Origin: Alkalimonas cellulosilytica
Lineage (GTDB): Bacteria; Pseudomonadota; Gammaproteobacteria; Enterobacterales; Alteromonadaceae
DNA: 64,000 nucleotides
Assembly (NCBI RefSeq): GCF_036325985.1
Contig: NZ_JAUHLI010000006.1
Coordinates: 124,001-188,000 of the forward strand
Reading direction: 5' to 3'
In this document: positions 8,563-16,234 of the stretch, piece by piece
Layout of the letters: each line of letters begins with the position of its first letter
Position numbering within the stretch: the stretch's first letter is position 1
Notes under the pieces: model-generated
Seen by the model: the letters and a program-made list of their open reading frames with translations, nothing else
The model's database searches: none
What the model was told of the DNA's origin: nothing
Made by a program: the position numbers and the translations under genes

Positions 8563-9386
8563 ATTAAATAAATCCCATCCGCTTCGATGCGGATTTTTTT
8601 TGCTTTAAATAAGCTGCCAATTGCCTGCTTAAAGGCTTTTTTACTGGCGGAAAACTGCTGATAAATGGCCTCAGGGCTGCTTTTGTCATGCAAGGGTAAA
8701 AAGCCACCAGCTTGTTGCAGAGCATCCAGAATAGTAGGTTCCAGTGCCTTCACTTTGGCTGCACCAATCGGATTGAGGCTAAGATCAATTTTACCATCGC
8801 TACGCACTTGCCGGATGTAGGCGGTAAGTCGCTGCCCCGGATAAAGTCGTTCTTTCACCTGATCTTTAAACACCAACCCCCAGTGCTGTTGATTAATGAT
8901 GGCTTTGTAGCCCAAATCTGTGTGATTGGCGATGATGATATCTACCGCTTGCCTCTCCTGATAGTGAGCCGGTGTTTTGTCGAGAAACTTATCCAGCTTG
9001 CTTGAAGCAATAATACGGTTGCTTTTATCAACCAGGCAGTACACCAGGTAACGTTTGCCGGCTTGCATCGGAATTTGTTGTTCACTGTAAGGCACCAATA
9101 AGTCTTTGCTTAAGCCCCACTGCAAAAAAGCACCCACACGGTTTACATCCACCGCCTGCAATAACGAAAAATCACCAACCTGGATTTTAGGAGTTTCGGT
9201 GGTTGCAATCAGTTGATCGTCAGAGTCGAGGTACAAAAACACCTGCAGCATCTGCCCTAACTCAGCCTCAGCAGGGGCATAACGCTTAGGCAATAAAATT
9301 TCGCCCCATTCCAGACCGTCCAGAAAATAACCAAAATCTACTTTTTTTTTGATCGCAAGCTGATTGATTTTTCCAAGTGCCAGCAT
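8559..9386 (-). CDS. CvfB/YitL-family S1-like RNA-binding protein
   Basis: A protein of about 275 residues with repeated S1-like beta-barrel modules and a C-terminal winged-helix segment (KSSPEAIYQQFSASKKAFKQAIGSLFKAKKI). This architecture is that of CvfB of Gram-positive bacteria and YitL. Motifs such as VDFGYFLDGLEWGEILLPKRY and LDKTPAHYQERQAVDIII match the family. The frame opens at 9428, but ATG 9386 is chosen because AAGGAAA lies just upstream and the family starts with the first barrel. The role is probably RNA binding/post-transcriptional regulation; targets are unknown. It lies 42 nt downstream of yejM and may be co-transcribed with it. The stop overlaps the convergent GGDEF-EAL gene. 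Confidence 0.85.
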   Translation of the reverse strand: MLALGKINQLAIKKKVDFGYFLDGLEWGEILLPKRYAPAEAELGQMLQVFLYLDSDDQLIATTETPKIQVGDFSLLQAVDVNRVGAFLQWGLSKDLLVPYSEQQIPMQAGKRYLVYCLVDKSNRIIASSKLDKFLDKTPAHYQERQAVDIIIANHTDLGYKAIINQQHWGLVFKDQVKERLYPGQRLTAYIRQVRSDGKIDLSLNPIGAAKVKALEPTILDALQQAGGFLPLHDKSSPEAIYQQFSASKKAFKQAIGSLFKAKKIRIEADGIYLI

Positions 9387-9428
9387 GGGGTTTCCTTGTT
9401 TGGTTAGGATGGTAGCGCTGTGAAGCAT

Positions 9429-10946
9429 TTATTCGTTGCTAAGTGCAGGTAAACGCTGAAGCGCATCGACCAGCATGGGCATATCAAAACGTTCATTGAG
9501 TGGTAAACCAGTAGCAGCCGACCAGATCCCAAAGCTGTTGTCTTCACGAATAATAACCAGTTTATCTTTATAAAAACTGTAGATCTCATGCTGACTTATG
9601 GCAAGCTTGGGTAGGTTACGCGGTGCTAACAGGTTATCACCGGCTAAGCCAGGGGTTGTGTTGCACCCCGCATAAGCCAGCAAGGTTGGTAATAGATCCA
9701 GGTGCAAGGTTGCAGCCGGTTGTGGTTGTTGCCGCAGCTCCGGCCAACGATACCAGGCAGCAACCGGTGCCATTTTCCAGTAACTGTGGCTTGCTGTTAA
9801 CTCAAGCAACAGCAAAGGACCCGATGGTAAGCTCAGGGTGCTGACTTGCGTTAAAAACCGGAGTTGTACCGGGGCTTCGGGCCGGGAGAATTGATGCAGC
9901 CAGGCAGGCCCTGCCGGAAAGTCCGCGGCTACTTCGATGCCAAAAAGCTCTGGAGCTTGCTGCAGCCAGAACGGCGGCTCAGTCAGCAATGCATCAACGT
10001 GTGGGGCTGCAACGAACTGGCCGAATAACAGTTGCCCCAGAGCTTCGTTAGTTTGAGTCGGAGCGAAGTGGGGAGCAAGTTGACGCAACCCCAATGCATT
10101 CAGGTGCTGTTTATCGGTCGGGCTCAGAGATGGCATGATCACAATGGTTAGCGCTTTTTCAGCACTGGCGGCTGTGGGGCAGTTCAGCTGCACAGGAACC
10201 GGTTTCAGATAATCCAATGCATCGAGCTGCTGCTGTTGACTACTGGCTCGCTCCTGGCGATCCAGCAGTCGATGTCTGGCTAAAAAGCTTTTGGCGGTAG
10301 CGGGGTAGCTCAGTGGTAGTACATTATCCTGCCGTACCACATCAATATTCAGTTGAGCATCGGCCCATATATGGATCAGATGGCTGAGCGTAAAGCAGCC
10401 GACAAAGAATACCCAAATAGGGCGGCCTATGCCGATAGCCTGCAGTCGGCCAACTTTTTTCCAGCAAAAGTTACTTAAGGTCAGTTGGAATGCCAGCAGC
10501 CCGGCTGCGGTAACACTAACGATGAGGATAAAGTTACGCAGATTGGTCACAATCTGTGAACGCATCAGCTCCAGAGTCTGTTGCCAGGAAGTATTGCCAA
10601 TATGATAACCAAGACTACTGTAGACATAAGCATCAAAAATCAGCAGCACCAGTGCCAGTGTTGCCAATACAGCACCCAGGCCACGAACATGCTTTTGCGA
10701 AGGAAATAGCAGGCTAAGTGGAAAGATGGTCAGAATAAAAAACAAAAAACACAAAAAGGCGGTATGCCCCAGCCAGTTGCTTAGCAGGTAGCTCCAGCCG
10801 GTGATGGTCTGTGGCAATGGCTCAGCCAGCCAATAACTGGCCGTGATCACTAAAGCCAGTAAAATATTGAAAAAGGTAAACCAGTGGCCCCAACTTAGCA
10901 GTCGGTTGACTTTATTGACCAGCGAAAGGTTGTGTTCCAACACCAT
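9429..10946 (-). CDS. yejM: YejM/PbgA-like inner-membrane protein (DUF3413 plus reduced sulfatase-like domain)
   Basis: A 505-residue protein. The N-terminal DUF3413 membrane part has five predicted helices (WGHWFTFFNILLALVITASY; LLSNWLGHTAFLCFLFFIL; a helix ending in LLIFDAYVYSSLGYHIG; FILIVSVTAAGLLAF; IWVFFVGCFTLSHLIHIW). A periplasmic domain follows from about residue 250. In enterobacteria YejM (PbgA/LapC) senses outer-leaflet LPS and controls LpxC turnover through LapB. The periplasmic part here is shorter than in E. coli (586 residues in total), and the usual alkaline-phosphatase-fold metal motifs are not visible. The membrane part and its synteny with yejL and yejK support the call; LPS sensing is inferred. 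Confidence 0.85.
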   Translation of the reverse strand: MVLEHNLSLVNKVNRLLSWGHWFTFFNILLALVITASYWLAEPLPQTITGWSYLLSNWLGHTAFLCFLFFILTIFPLSLLFPSQKHVRGLGAVLATLALVLLIFDAYVYSSLGYHIGNTSWQQTLELMRSQIVTNLRNFILIVSVTAAGLLAFQLTLSNFCWKKVGRLQAIGIGRPIWVFFVGCFTLSHLIHIWADAQLNIDVVRQDNVLPLSYPATAKSFLARHRLLDRQERASSQQQQLDALDYLKPVPVQLNCPTAASAEKALTIVIMPSLSPTDKQHLNALGLRQLAPHFAPTQTNEALGQLLFGQFVAAPHVDALLTEPPFWLQQAPELFGIEVAADFPAGPAWLHQFSRPEAPVQLRFLTQVSTLSLPSGPLLLLELTASHSYWKMAPVAAWYRWPELRQQPQPAATLHLDLLPTLLAYAGCNTTPGLAGDNLLAPRNLPKLAISQHEIYSFYKDKLVIIREDNSFGIWSAATGLPLNERFDMPMLVDALQRLPALSNE

Positions 10947-10956
10947 AAGCGGGTGA

Positions 10957-11178
10957 TCAGGCCTTCGTTGCGATACTGTCGGTCAATGCCAGGCAGAACT
11001 GCTGCACCAATTCTGCCCGTTTGGCGGCAGGTACATTCTGGTTCACGATATGACTGACCGCATTGCCGAGGCACATCAGGCTCAGTTCAGTGGTTGCTTG
11101 TTGCTGGCGTAGCTCATCAAGCAGGCTGTTGACCAGATTTTCAATTTGCGTAGAGGAATACTTTGATACAATGGGCAT
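10957..11178 (-). CDS. yejL: YejL family protein (DUF1414)
   Basis: A 73-residue protein that matches YejL along its length (PIVSKYSSTQIENLVNSLLDELRQQ, then LSLMCLGNAVSHIVNQNVP). Function is unknown. The conserved neighbourhood is yejK divergent from yejL-yejM, exactly as here, with 10 nt between this stop and the yejM start. The start is ATG 11178 with no strong ribosome-binding site. Confidence 0.9.
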   Translation of the reverse strand: MPIVSKYSSTQIENLVNSLLDELRQQQATTELSLMCLGNAVSHIVNQNVPAAKRAELVQQFCLALTDSIATKA

Positions 11179-11246
11179 GGGAGTACCGGGAAAGTCCGCT
11201 TATCTGGTGTGAATAGTAACAGAAATCTGCAACATTAGGAAAATTT

Positions 11247-12266
11247 ATGTCGGTCGATGTGTTCCAGTTAACCATTCATTATCTGGCGCTGGACGAGCAA
11301 CAAGCTCCGCAAATCCGAGAGCGTCAGGCTCTGATCCCAACCAATGCGCAAGTGTGTCATTTACTGGAACAATTGCATTTGTCCTACAATGGTAAACCGG
11401 CGAAAGGCTATGCTCGCTTTAGCAGTGACAAATCGCCATTGATGCAGGAAAGCATGGAGCTGTGGTTACAACAGCCGGATGACTTTATGCAACTCGCCAA
11501 AACAGCCACCGCAGAGCTGGTGAAGCAACTGACTGAGCATCAACTGGCTGAGTCGGGTTATCTGTTGATCAGTCATTACCGCTACCTGGCAACCGATTAT
11601 CTGTTGCTGTGCCTGTTGGGCAGTAAAGAGCACTTTAGTGTAACTGCCGAACTGGACTTGGCTGCGGCAAAACATCTGGATATAGCCCGAATGCAACTCG
11701 CCGCCCGGATTGATTTAACCGAGTATCAGCTAAACCGTGAGCATCCGCACGCCATTTCGTTTATCCGTGGCCGGGCCGGGCGCAAGGTTGCAGATTTCTT
11801 TTTGGACTTTCTCGGCTGCGAGGAAGGAAGCGATGCAAAAGAAAACAGCAAGCAAATGCTCAGCTCGGTGGAAGAGTACCTGAGCGCCGCAGAGTTTGAC
11901 CCGGCTGAAAAAAGCCAGGTGCGCCAGCAGGTGTATCAGTACTGCGAGGAGCAAAGCAAACAAGGTCAGGATGTAGTTCTAAAAGAGCTGTCTGAGGCGA
12001 TGGACCCGGATGATCAGCATGGTTTTCTGCATTATTGTGCGGAGCAACAACTGGCGGTAGCAGAGCAATTCCCGGTTGAAGTAAAAAGCTTGAAGCCGCT
12101 GGTGAAGTTTAGTGGCGCCGGCGCTGGGGTCAGTGTCAGTTTTGAGCAAAAGCATCTGGGAGAGCGGGTTGTGTACGATCCACAGCAAGACATCTTGACC
12201 ATTCGTGGTGTGCCACCGAATCTTAAAGATCAGTTGCAGCGGTTTTTGACTGGAAGCAGTCAATAA
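11247..12266 (+). CDS. yejK: Nucleoid-associated protein YejK (NdpA family)
   Basis: A 339-residue protein of the 37-kDa nucleoid-associated NdpA family. The start matches the family (VDVFQLTIHYLAL), and the hallmark HAISFIRGRAGRKVADFFLDFLGC lies near the middle. E. coli YejK binds DNA and interacts with topoisomerases (prior knowledge). The ATG is preceded by AGGA at about 8 nt. It is divergent from yejL with a 68-bp gap that must hold both promoters. Confidence 0.93.
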   Translation: MSVDVFQLTIHYLALDEQQAPQIRERQALIPTNAQVCHLLEQLHLSYNGKPAKGYARFSSDKSPLMQESMELWLQQPDDFMQLAKTATAELVKQLTEHQLAESGYLLISHYRYLATDYLLLCLLGSKEHFSVTAELDLAAAKHLDIARMQLAARIDLTEYQLNREHPHAISFIRGRAGRKVADFFLDFLGCEEGSDAKENSKQMLSSVEEYLSAAEFDPAEKSQVRQQVYQYCEEQSKQGQDVVLKELSEAMDPDDQHGFLHYCAEQQLAVAEQFPVEVKSLKPLVKFSGAGAGVSVSFEQKHLGERVVYDPQQDILTIRGVPPNLKDQLQRFLTGSSQ

Positions 12267-12272
12267 AGGAGC

Positions 12273-12497
12273 TTAGCTTTGGTCGTTATCGGTGGGCGGC
12301 TTTGATGCAGTTGCTTCGTTGGTGTCAGTAGGCTTGTCTTGCGAGCCGCTGTTTGCCTTCGGTGATGACTCAGCAGGGACATCAGGCTTAGCGGGCGCTT
12401 TGTGACCGGGTAGTTTATCCAGATAGCGCAATAACATCAGATTGCCCACAATCACGCCAAAAGCCAGTGTCAGTGCAGTCAACAGCATCCAGTTCAT
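12273..12497 (-). CDS. DUF2897-type small membrane protein
   Basis: A 74-residue protein with one N-terminal transmembrane helix (LLTALTLAFGVIVGNLMLLRYL) and a polar, Pro/Lys/Asp-rich tail. This pattern and the GVIVGNLMLL segment match DUF2897. Function is unknown. The start overlaps the stop of the M15 peptidase gene by 4 nt (ATGA), so it is the last gene of the 15178-12273 operon. It converges on yejK with a 6-nt gap and no visible terminator. Confidence 0.75.
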   Translation of the reverse strand: MNWMLLTALTLAFGVIVGNLMLLRYLDKLPGHKAPAKPDVPAESSPKANSGSQDKPTDTNEATASKPPTDNDQS

Positions 12498-13186
12498 GCG
12501 GTTGGCTCGCAGATGGTTTGCACAAAACGCTGATAAATTACTGGCAGATGCTCAAGCACCAGGCTTTGTTCTGCAATGGGTTGGCGCAGCAAGGCATGTT
12601 GCAGAACCTCCAATGTTAATAACTCAGAGCAGTTGGCCGCCAGCGGCTGATAACTCAGATGCCAGGGCTCTGCAGCAACCCCGCCCAGGTAATGCTGATA
12701 GGGCAAAAAGAAACCCAGCTCCGAAACATGTTGAGGCAGCCACTGGCCCAGCCGCTCAAAGACGCCGCCGGATTGATATTCCGATGGTAGCAGCTGGGGC
12801 TGGTAACCGGATGGCAATGCCGCCCGATCGATGACATCCAGCTCGGTGCCCCAGTGGTGCCTGCTGGCACCAGGGAGGGCGCTGTACAATAAAATGGCCT
12901 CCAACTTATTCCACCCCGTGAGTAGCTGAACATCCACGGCTTGTTGATGTTCATCCATTACCGGGCGAGCCCCGAGGCACTTTTGTTGCCAGATCAATGC
13001 CTGGCGCTGATAACTGCGAAAACTGGAAACGGCGGCCAATTCAATGCCATCGGCAGCGGCTCGTTGACAGAGCTTTTGCCAGCTATTGGCAGCTTCTGCT
13101 TGCAGTTGCTCCCCAGTAGCAAGCTGTATCAGGTGGCTTTGATCCTGACCGGTCAGTTGTTCGGCTGTCAGTCGTCGCGGACTCAT
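12494..13186 (-). CDS. M15 family D-alanyl-D-alanine carboxypeptidase (VanY-like)
   Basis: A 230-residue zinc peptidase of the M15B/VanY family. The metal site is visible: SSFRSYQRQALIW before it, then SRHHWGTELDVID with the first His and the Asp, and EPWHLSYQP with the last His. The likely reaction is removal of the terminal D-Ala from peptidoglycan peptides. No clear signal peptide or membrane anchor is seen at the chosen start (MSPRRLTAEQLTG), which is unusual for an enzyme of the periplasm; it may act in the cytoplasm on recycled muropeptides. The ATG overlaps the dapE stop by 4 nt (ATGA). Confidence 0.88.
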   Translation of the reverse strand: MSPRRLTAEQLTGQDQSHLIQLATGEQLQAEAANSWQKLCQRAAADGIELAAVSSFRSYQRQALIWQQKCLGARPVMDEHQQAVDVQLLTGWNKLEAILLYSALPGASRHHWGTELDVIDRAALPSGYQPQLLPSEYQSGGVFERLGQWLPQHVSELGFFLPYQHYLGGVAAEPWHLSYQPLAANCSELLTLEVLQHALLRQPIAEQSLVLEHLPVIYQRFVQTICEPTA

Positions 13187-14319
13187 GTCAGGCTCTGTTC
13201 CAGAATGAGCTCATACATCTCTGCCAGGCGATCCAGATCAGCCGCCAGGACACACTCATTGACTTTGTGAATGGTGGCATTGCAGGGGCCAAGCTCAATC
13301 ACTTCAGCCCCTGTGGGGGCAATAAAACGACCATCGGAAGTGCCACCACTGGTTTCCAGTTTCGGTGCAAAGCCCTGAACCTGTTTCACCGCCTGTACTG
13401 CAGACTCCACTAGTTTGCCAGATTGCGTTAAAAAAGGCTCACCGTTCAAGACCCAATCCAGTTGGTAATTGAGTGCATGCTTATCCAGGATCGCATAGAC
13501 CCGTTGGCGCAGTTGATCGGCGGTGACTTCAGTACTAAAGCGAAAATTAAACAGTACCTGCAGCTCTCCTGGGATCACATTAGTGGTGCCACTGCCAGCA
13601 TGAATATTGGAAATCTGGAAACTGGTCGCCGGAAAGAAAGCATTGCCCTGATCCCACTGCTGCTCAGCCAGCTCAGCCAGGGCCGAGAGGGCTTTGTGAA
13701 CCGGGTTATCCGCCAGCTGAGGGTAAGCAACATGGCCTTGTACCCCTTTTACCAGCAAAGTACCGCTTAAGGATCCGCGCCGACCATTTTTAATCACATC
13801 ACCAACCTGACGGCTGCTGGAAGGTTCGCCCACCACGCACCAACGGATTTTCTCTTGCCTTGCCTCCAGAGTTTCGATCACCCGTTTGGTGCCGTTGATA
13901 AAAGGTCCTTCCTCGTCGCTGGTAATTAAAAAAGCAATATCACCGCTTAGCTGAGGCTTGCGGGCAAGAAAACGCTCGGTGGCGACGATCATGGCAGCCA
14001 GGCTGCCTTTCATATCGGCAGCCCCTCTGCCATAGAGGGTGCCATCGATGAGTGTCGGTTCAAAAGGGGGCGTGTGCCAGCGATCTTCAGGACCCGGTGG
14101 TACCACATCGGTATGACCAGCAAAGCAAAACACTGGTTTACCAGTGCCTTTACGGGCCCAAAGGTTAAGCGTGTCTTCAAAGAACATCGACTCGATGTTA
14201 AAACCAAGGGGAGCCAGCCGCTCCGCCATTAATTGCTGACAGCCTGCATCTTCCGGAGTAATGGATGGTCTGGCCATGAGCTCCATCGCAAGCTGCACTA
14301 CTGCACTACGTTCGCTCAT
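13183..14319 (-). CDS. dapE: Succinyl-diaminopimelate desuccinylase
   Basis: A 378-residue M20 dinuclear zinc amidase that cleaves N-succinyl-LL-2,6-diaminopimelate in lysine and peptidoglycan precursor synthesis. Zinc ligands and catalytic residues are present: CFAGHTDVVPPG, LYGRGAADMKGSLAAM, and ITSDEEGPFINGTK; the dimerisation domain follows. The length equals E. coli DapE within a few residues. The ATG overlaps the ArsC-like stop by 4 nt. The ArsC-like/dapE order is widely conserved in gammaproteobacteria, and the M15 peptidase downstream adds another cell-wall function. Confidence 0.96.
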   Translation of the reverse strand: MSERSAVVQLAMELMARPSITPEDAGCQQLMAERLAPLGFNIESMFFEDTLNLWARKGTGKPVFCFAGHTDVVPPGPEDRWHTPPFEPTLIDGTLYGRGAADMKGSLAAMIVATERFLARKPQLSGDIAFLITSDEEGPFINGTKRVIETLEARQEKIRWCVVGEPSSSRQVGDVIKNGRRGSLSGTLLVKGVQGHVAYPQLADNPVHKALSALAELAEQQWDQGNAFFPATSFQISNIHAGSGTTNVIPGELQVLFNFRFSTEVTADQLRQRVYAILDKHALNYQLDWVLNGEPFLTQSGKLVESAVQAVKQVQGFAPKLETSGGTSDGRFIAPTGAEVIELGPCNATIHKVNECVLAADLDRLAEMYELILEQSLT

Positions 14320-14669
14320 GCCAATTGCTCCAACAGTCGCTGGTACGCGGCTTCAGAGAAGCCAACCTGATACCCCTGTGGGCTATGCAGTAATGGGCGC
14401 TTAATCAGGGTTGGGTGTTGTTGCAATAGCTCCAGGGCTTTGCTGGCATCCAGTTGCTCTTTGTCGCTGGTAGGGAGTTGTCGGTAGGTCGTGCTGCGGC
14501 TGTTCAACACTTTGTCGTAGCCCAGTTCGCTGATGGCATCGAGCAGTTGTTCCTTACTCAATGGTTGCTCCCGGTAGTCAACAAATTGATAAGCGAGCTG
14601 GTGTTGATCCAGCCAACGTCTGGTTTTTTTTATGGTATCGCAATTTGGGATCCCGTACAGCGTGATCAT
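14316..14669 (-). CDS. ArsC/Spx-family reductase (YffB-like)
   Basis: A 117-residue thioredoxin-fold protein of the ArsC/Spx superfamily. ITLYGIPNCDTIKKTRRWLD carries the single active-site Cys at residue 10; a basic loop follows, and PTLIKRPLLHSPQGYQVGF is the conserved C-terminal motif. This matches YffB, which lies next to dapE in E. coli and is not a genuine arsenate-resistance gene. It is thought to act on glutathione-linked substrates (prior knowledge, weak). The frame opens at 14702, but ATG 14669 has AGGAAAA before it and forms an ATGA overlap with the upstream gene. Confidence 0.88.
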   Translation of the reverse strand: MITLYGIPNCDTIKKTRRWLDQHQLAYQFVDYREQPLSKEQLLDAISELGYDKVLNSRSTTYRQLPTSDKEQLDASKALELLQQHPTLIKRPLLHSPQGYQVGFSEAAYQRLLEQLA

Positions 14670-15178
14670 GTTTTTTTTCCTGTTAATTGAACAAACATAC
14701 AAGGTTCCAGAGCAAGGACAGTTTTGCCGTACTGAACTGGCTCTGGTTGGATTGCCGGATGAGGAAAGACAACAACACTAAGCAGCGGCTTGTTGGTCAA
14801 AAAACCCGGATCAATCTCAAGCAGTGGTTGGCCTGCTGCAACCGAGCGCTTGCTATCAAGCCAGTGCAAACCCTGACCCAGACGGGCAAGCCAGTCCATC
14901 GGTAAATCCAGGCGAAGCTGTATGCCAGTATGATGCTTCAGACGGATACAGGGGTGTGGCAAAAAGTGCAGACTGGTCTCACCGGAGCAGGGGCTCAGCA
15001 AGTGTTGACTGCTGACTTGTAAGCAAAAACCGGCTCCAGCCAGCAACCGGATAACAGGGCTGGGATGCTGACTGAGTGGTCTCAGTAGGCCATCCGTAGG
15101 TGCCTGGAGCATAAAGCGGTAGCTGCTGTTTGCCGGGGCCGTATCAAGATGCATGTTGTCTGGTTGTTGTGGTCTCAT
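14666..15178 (-). CDS. EIIA-Glc-like protein lacking the phosphorylatable histidine
   Basis: A 170-residue protein that aligns by eye with the glucose-specific PTS EIIA domain. APTDGLLRPLSQHPSPVI matches the EIIA entry strand, LSPCSGETSLHFLPHPCIRLKH matches the biotinyl-like core, and AAGQPLLEIDPGFL matches the EIIA motif KAGQPLIEFDLDFL. In EIIA-Glc the phosphate carrier is His90 within LLIHIGLDTV. Here the aligned stretch reads LRLDLPMDW, with Asp91 at that position, and the supporting His75 also appears lost. It could be a regulatory pseudo-EIIA. Its TGA overlaps the ArsC-like ATG, so the gene is real and coupled to the dap operon. The start is uncertain (ATG 15178, 15154 or 15112). Confidence 0.65.
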   Translation of the reverse strand: MRPQQPDNMHLDTAPANSSYRFMLQAPTDGLLRPLSQHPSPVIRLLAGAGFCLQVSSQHLLSPCSGETSLHFLPHPCIRLKHHTGIQLRLDLPMDWLARLGQGLHWLDSKRSVAAGQPLLEIDPGFLTNKPLLSVVVFPHPAIQPEPVQYGKTVLALEPCMFVQLTGKKT

Positions 15179-15735
15179 TTCTATTAATTAGCATAGCTAA
15201 ATTGTTGGTCAGATGCATCTGTTATCCATAACAACCGGCTAGTTCGAGTTGGAATAAATGATATTTTTATGAACTAAGCATGAAATCTTAATGAAATCGG
15301 TATTTTCGCTGTACAAAATACTGACATGATGCCTGGAAGTCAGCAGAAAATAGCCTTCATCTTGTCCACAGAATCTGTGGATAATTCTGTGGTTAATTCT
15401 GTTTAACTCCAATAAATTTTTGTTTTTATAAACTTTATTGTTGTGGCACAATTTTTGATTGTTTGTTTATAAGCGAAAATTGGGCTTGAAATGCTATAAA
15501 TGTACTTTCTAATGATTTTTTTCAAGCAGCTCAGGCTAATTTCAAGTTGAAATCGTTATTTCGTGCTGATTGCATTGACTTTAATGTTTTTAATTGCCCG
15601 GGTTAGCAACTGTGCTGTTAGTGCTTGCAAACAAACCTATTGGTCGCTAGTGCACCAGCTTTGCTGAACTATTACTGCCTACTTTATGCTAGAGTTATAC
15701 AGAGCATGTGAGTAGCTGGATCTTAGGAGTATGCC
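15179..15735. other. AT-rich intergenic region with DnaA-box-like repeats
   Basis: This is the longest gene-free stretch that is clearly AT-rich. It separates the EIIA-like operon (leftward) from yfbV (rightward), so promoters for both must lie inside. A cluster of DnaA-box-like 9-mers at 15362-15406 is listed separately, and a further variant TTATCCATA is at 15222-15230. Around 15410-15600 the sequence is strongly A/T-rich with no convincing gene; the one short minus-strand frame (15239-15451) has biased composition and no ribosome-binding site. Confidence 0.6.
15362..15406. repeat. Tandem 12-mers with embedded DnaA-box-like sites
   Basis: Two 12-bp units in tandem, TCTGTGGATAAT (15374-15385) and TCTGTGGTTAAT (15386-15397), are followed by a partial third, TCTGTTTAA. 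The first contains a perfect DnaA box on the minus strand (TTATCCACA, 15376-15384); the second has one mismatch (TTAACCACA, 15388-15396). TTGTCCACA (15362-15370) lies just before them on the plus strand. The segment 15365-15381 is also a perfect palindrome (TCCACAG-AAT-CTGTGGA). DnaA binding is inferred from the match only. Confidence 0.55.
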
Positions 15736-16194
15736 ATGTTGCAATCGCTAATGCGCGTTATTCAGACTGGGGTGCGCTATGGTAAGGTTTGGCCTTGCCA
15801 GCCGGAGCTCAACAGTGTCTTTTTGGAGAATAAACTTATCTTGGTAACATCCTGGGCACAAAAGGTGACCCCGCCTTTTATTGTGCTTAATGGTGCACTG
15901 CTGCTTTGGTGGCATGGCAGTACCCATCTCCCTTTGATCCTGGCCATGAGCTTGTTGCTGCTGTCCATCCCATTGCAAGGATGGTACCGTCTTGGTGTTC
16001 GCGCAGAAAAGCAGTTACCACCGGCAATGTGCCAGTGGTATCAGCAAATTTTGCAACAACTGCAGTTGCAAGGGGTGGCTGTTACCGCAAGAAACCCGCA
16101 GCCTGGTCAGGCACTGCGGTATTACGATCTAGGCCAGTTGCTGCAACAGGCTTACCGGCAGTTGGATAAAGCTTTTATTCGCAATAGCCTGTAA
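15736..16194 (+). CDS. yfbV: YfbV family inner-membrane protein (DUF412)
   Basis: A 152-residue DUF412 protein with two central transmembrane helices (VTPPFIVLNGALLLWW and LPLILAMSLLLLSIPLQ) between a conserved N-terminus (VRYGKVWPCQPELNSVFLENKLI) and a cytoplasmic tail. In E. coli YfbV works with MatP in insulating the Ter macrodomain (prior knowledge). TAGGAGT lies 5 nt before the ATG. It is convergent with xthA, with a 40-nt gap and no obvious terminator. Confidence 0.92.
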   Translation: MLQSLMRVIQTGVRYGKVWPCQPELNSVFLENKLILVTSWAQKVTPPFIVLNGALLLWWHGSTHLPLILAMSLLLLSIPLQGWYRLGVRAEKQLPPAMCQWYQQILQQLQLQGVAVTARNPQPGQALRYYDLGQLLQQAYRQLDKAFIRNSL

Positions 16195-16234
16195 AATTAA
16201 ATCTAATTTTGCCCTGGTCTTTGATGGTCGAGGC

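Noticed and set aside
15239..15451. 70-residue frame on the minus strand in the AT-rich gap
   Set aside because: Composition is biased by AT-rich DNA (many Asn, Ile, His), there is no ribosome-binding site, and no family resemblance.
15179..15735. Possible chromosomal replication origin (DnaA boxes, AT-rich DNA)
   Set aside because: The cluster is small, the usual oriC neighbours (mnmG, mioC, rpmH, dnaA, dnaN) are absent, and yfbV and dapE are not origin genes. Recorded as DnaA-box-like repeats only.
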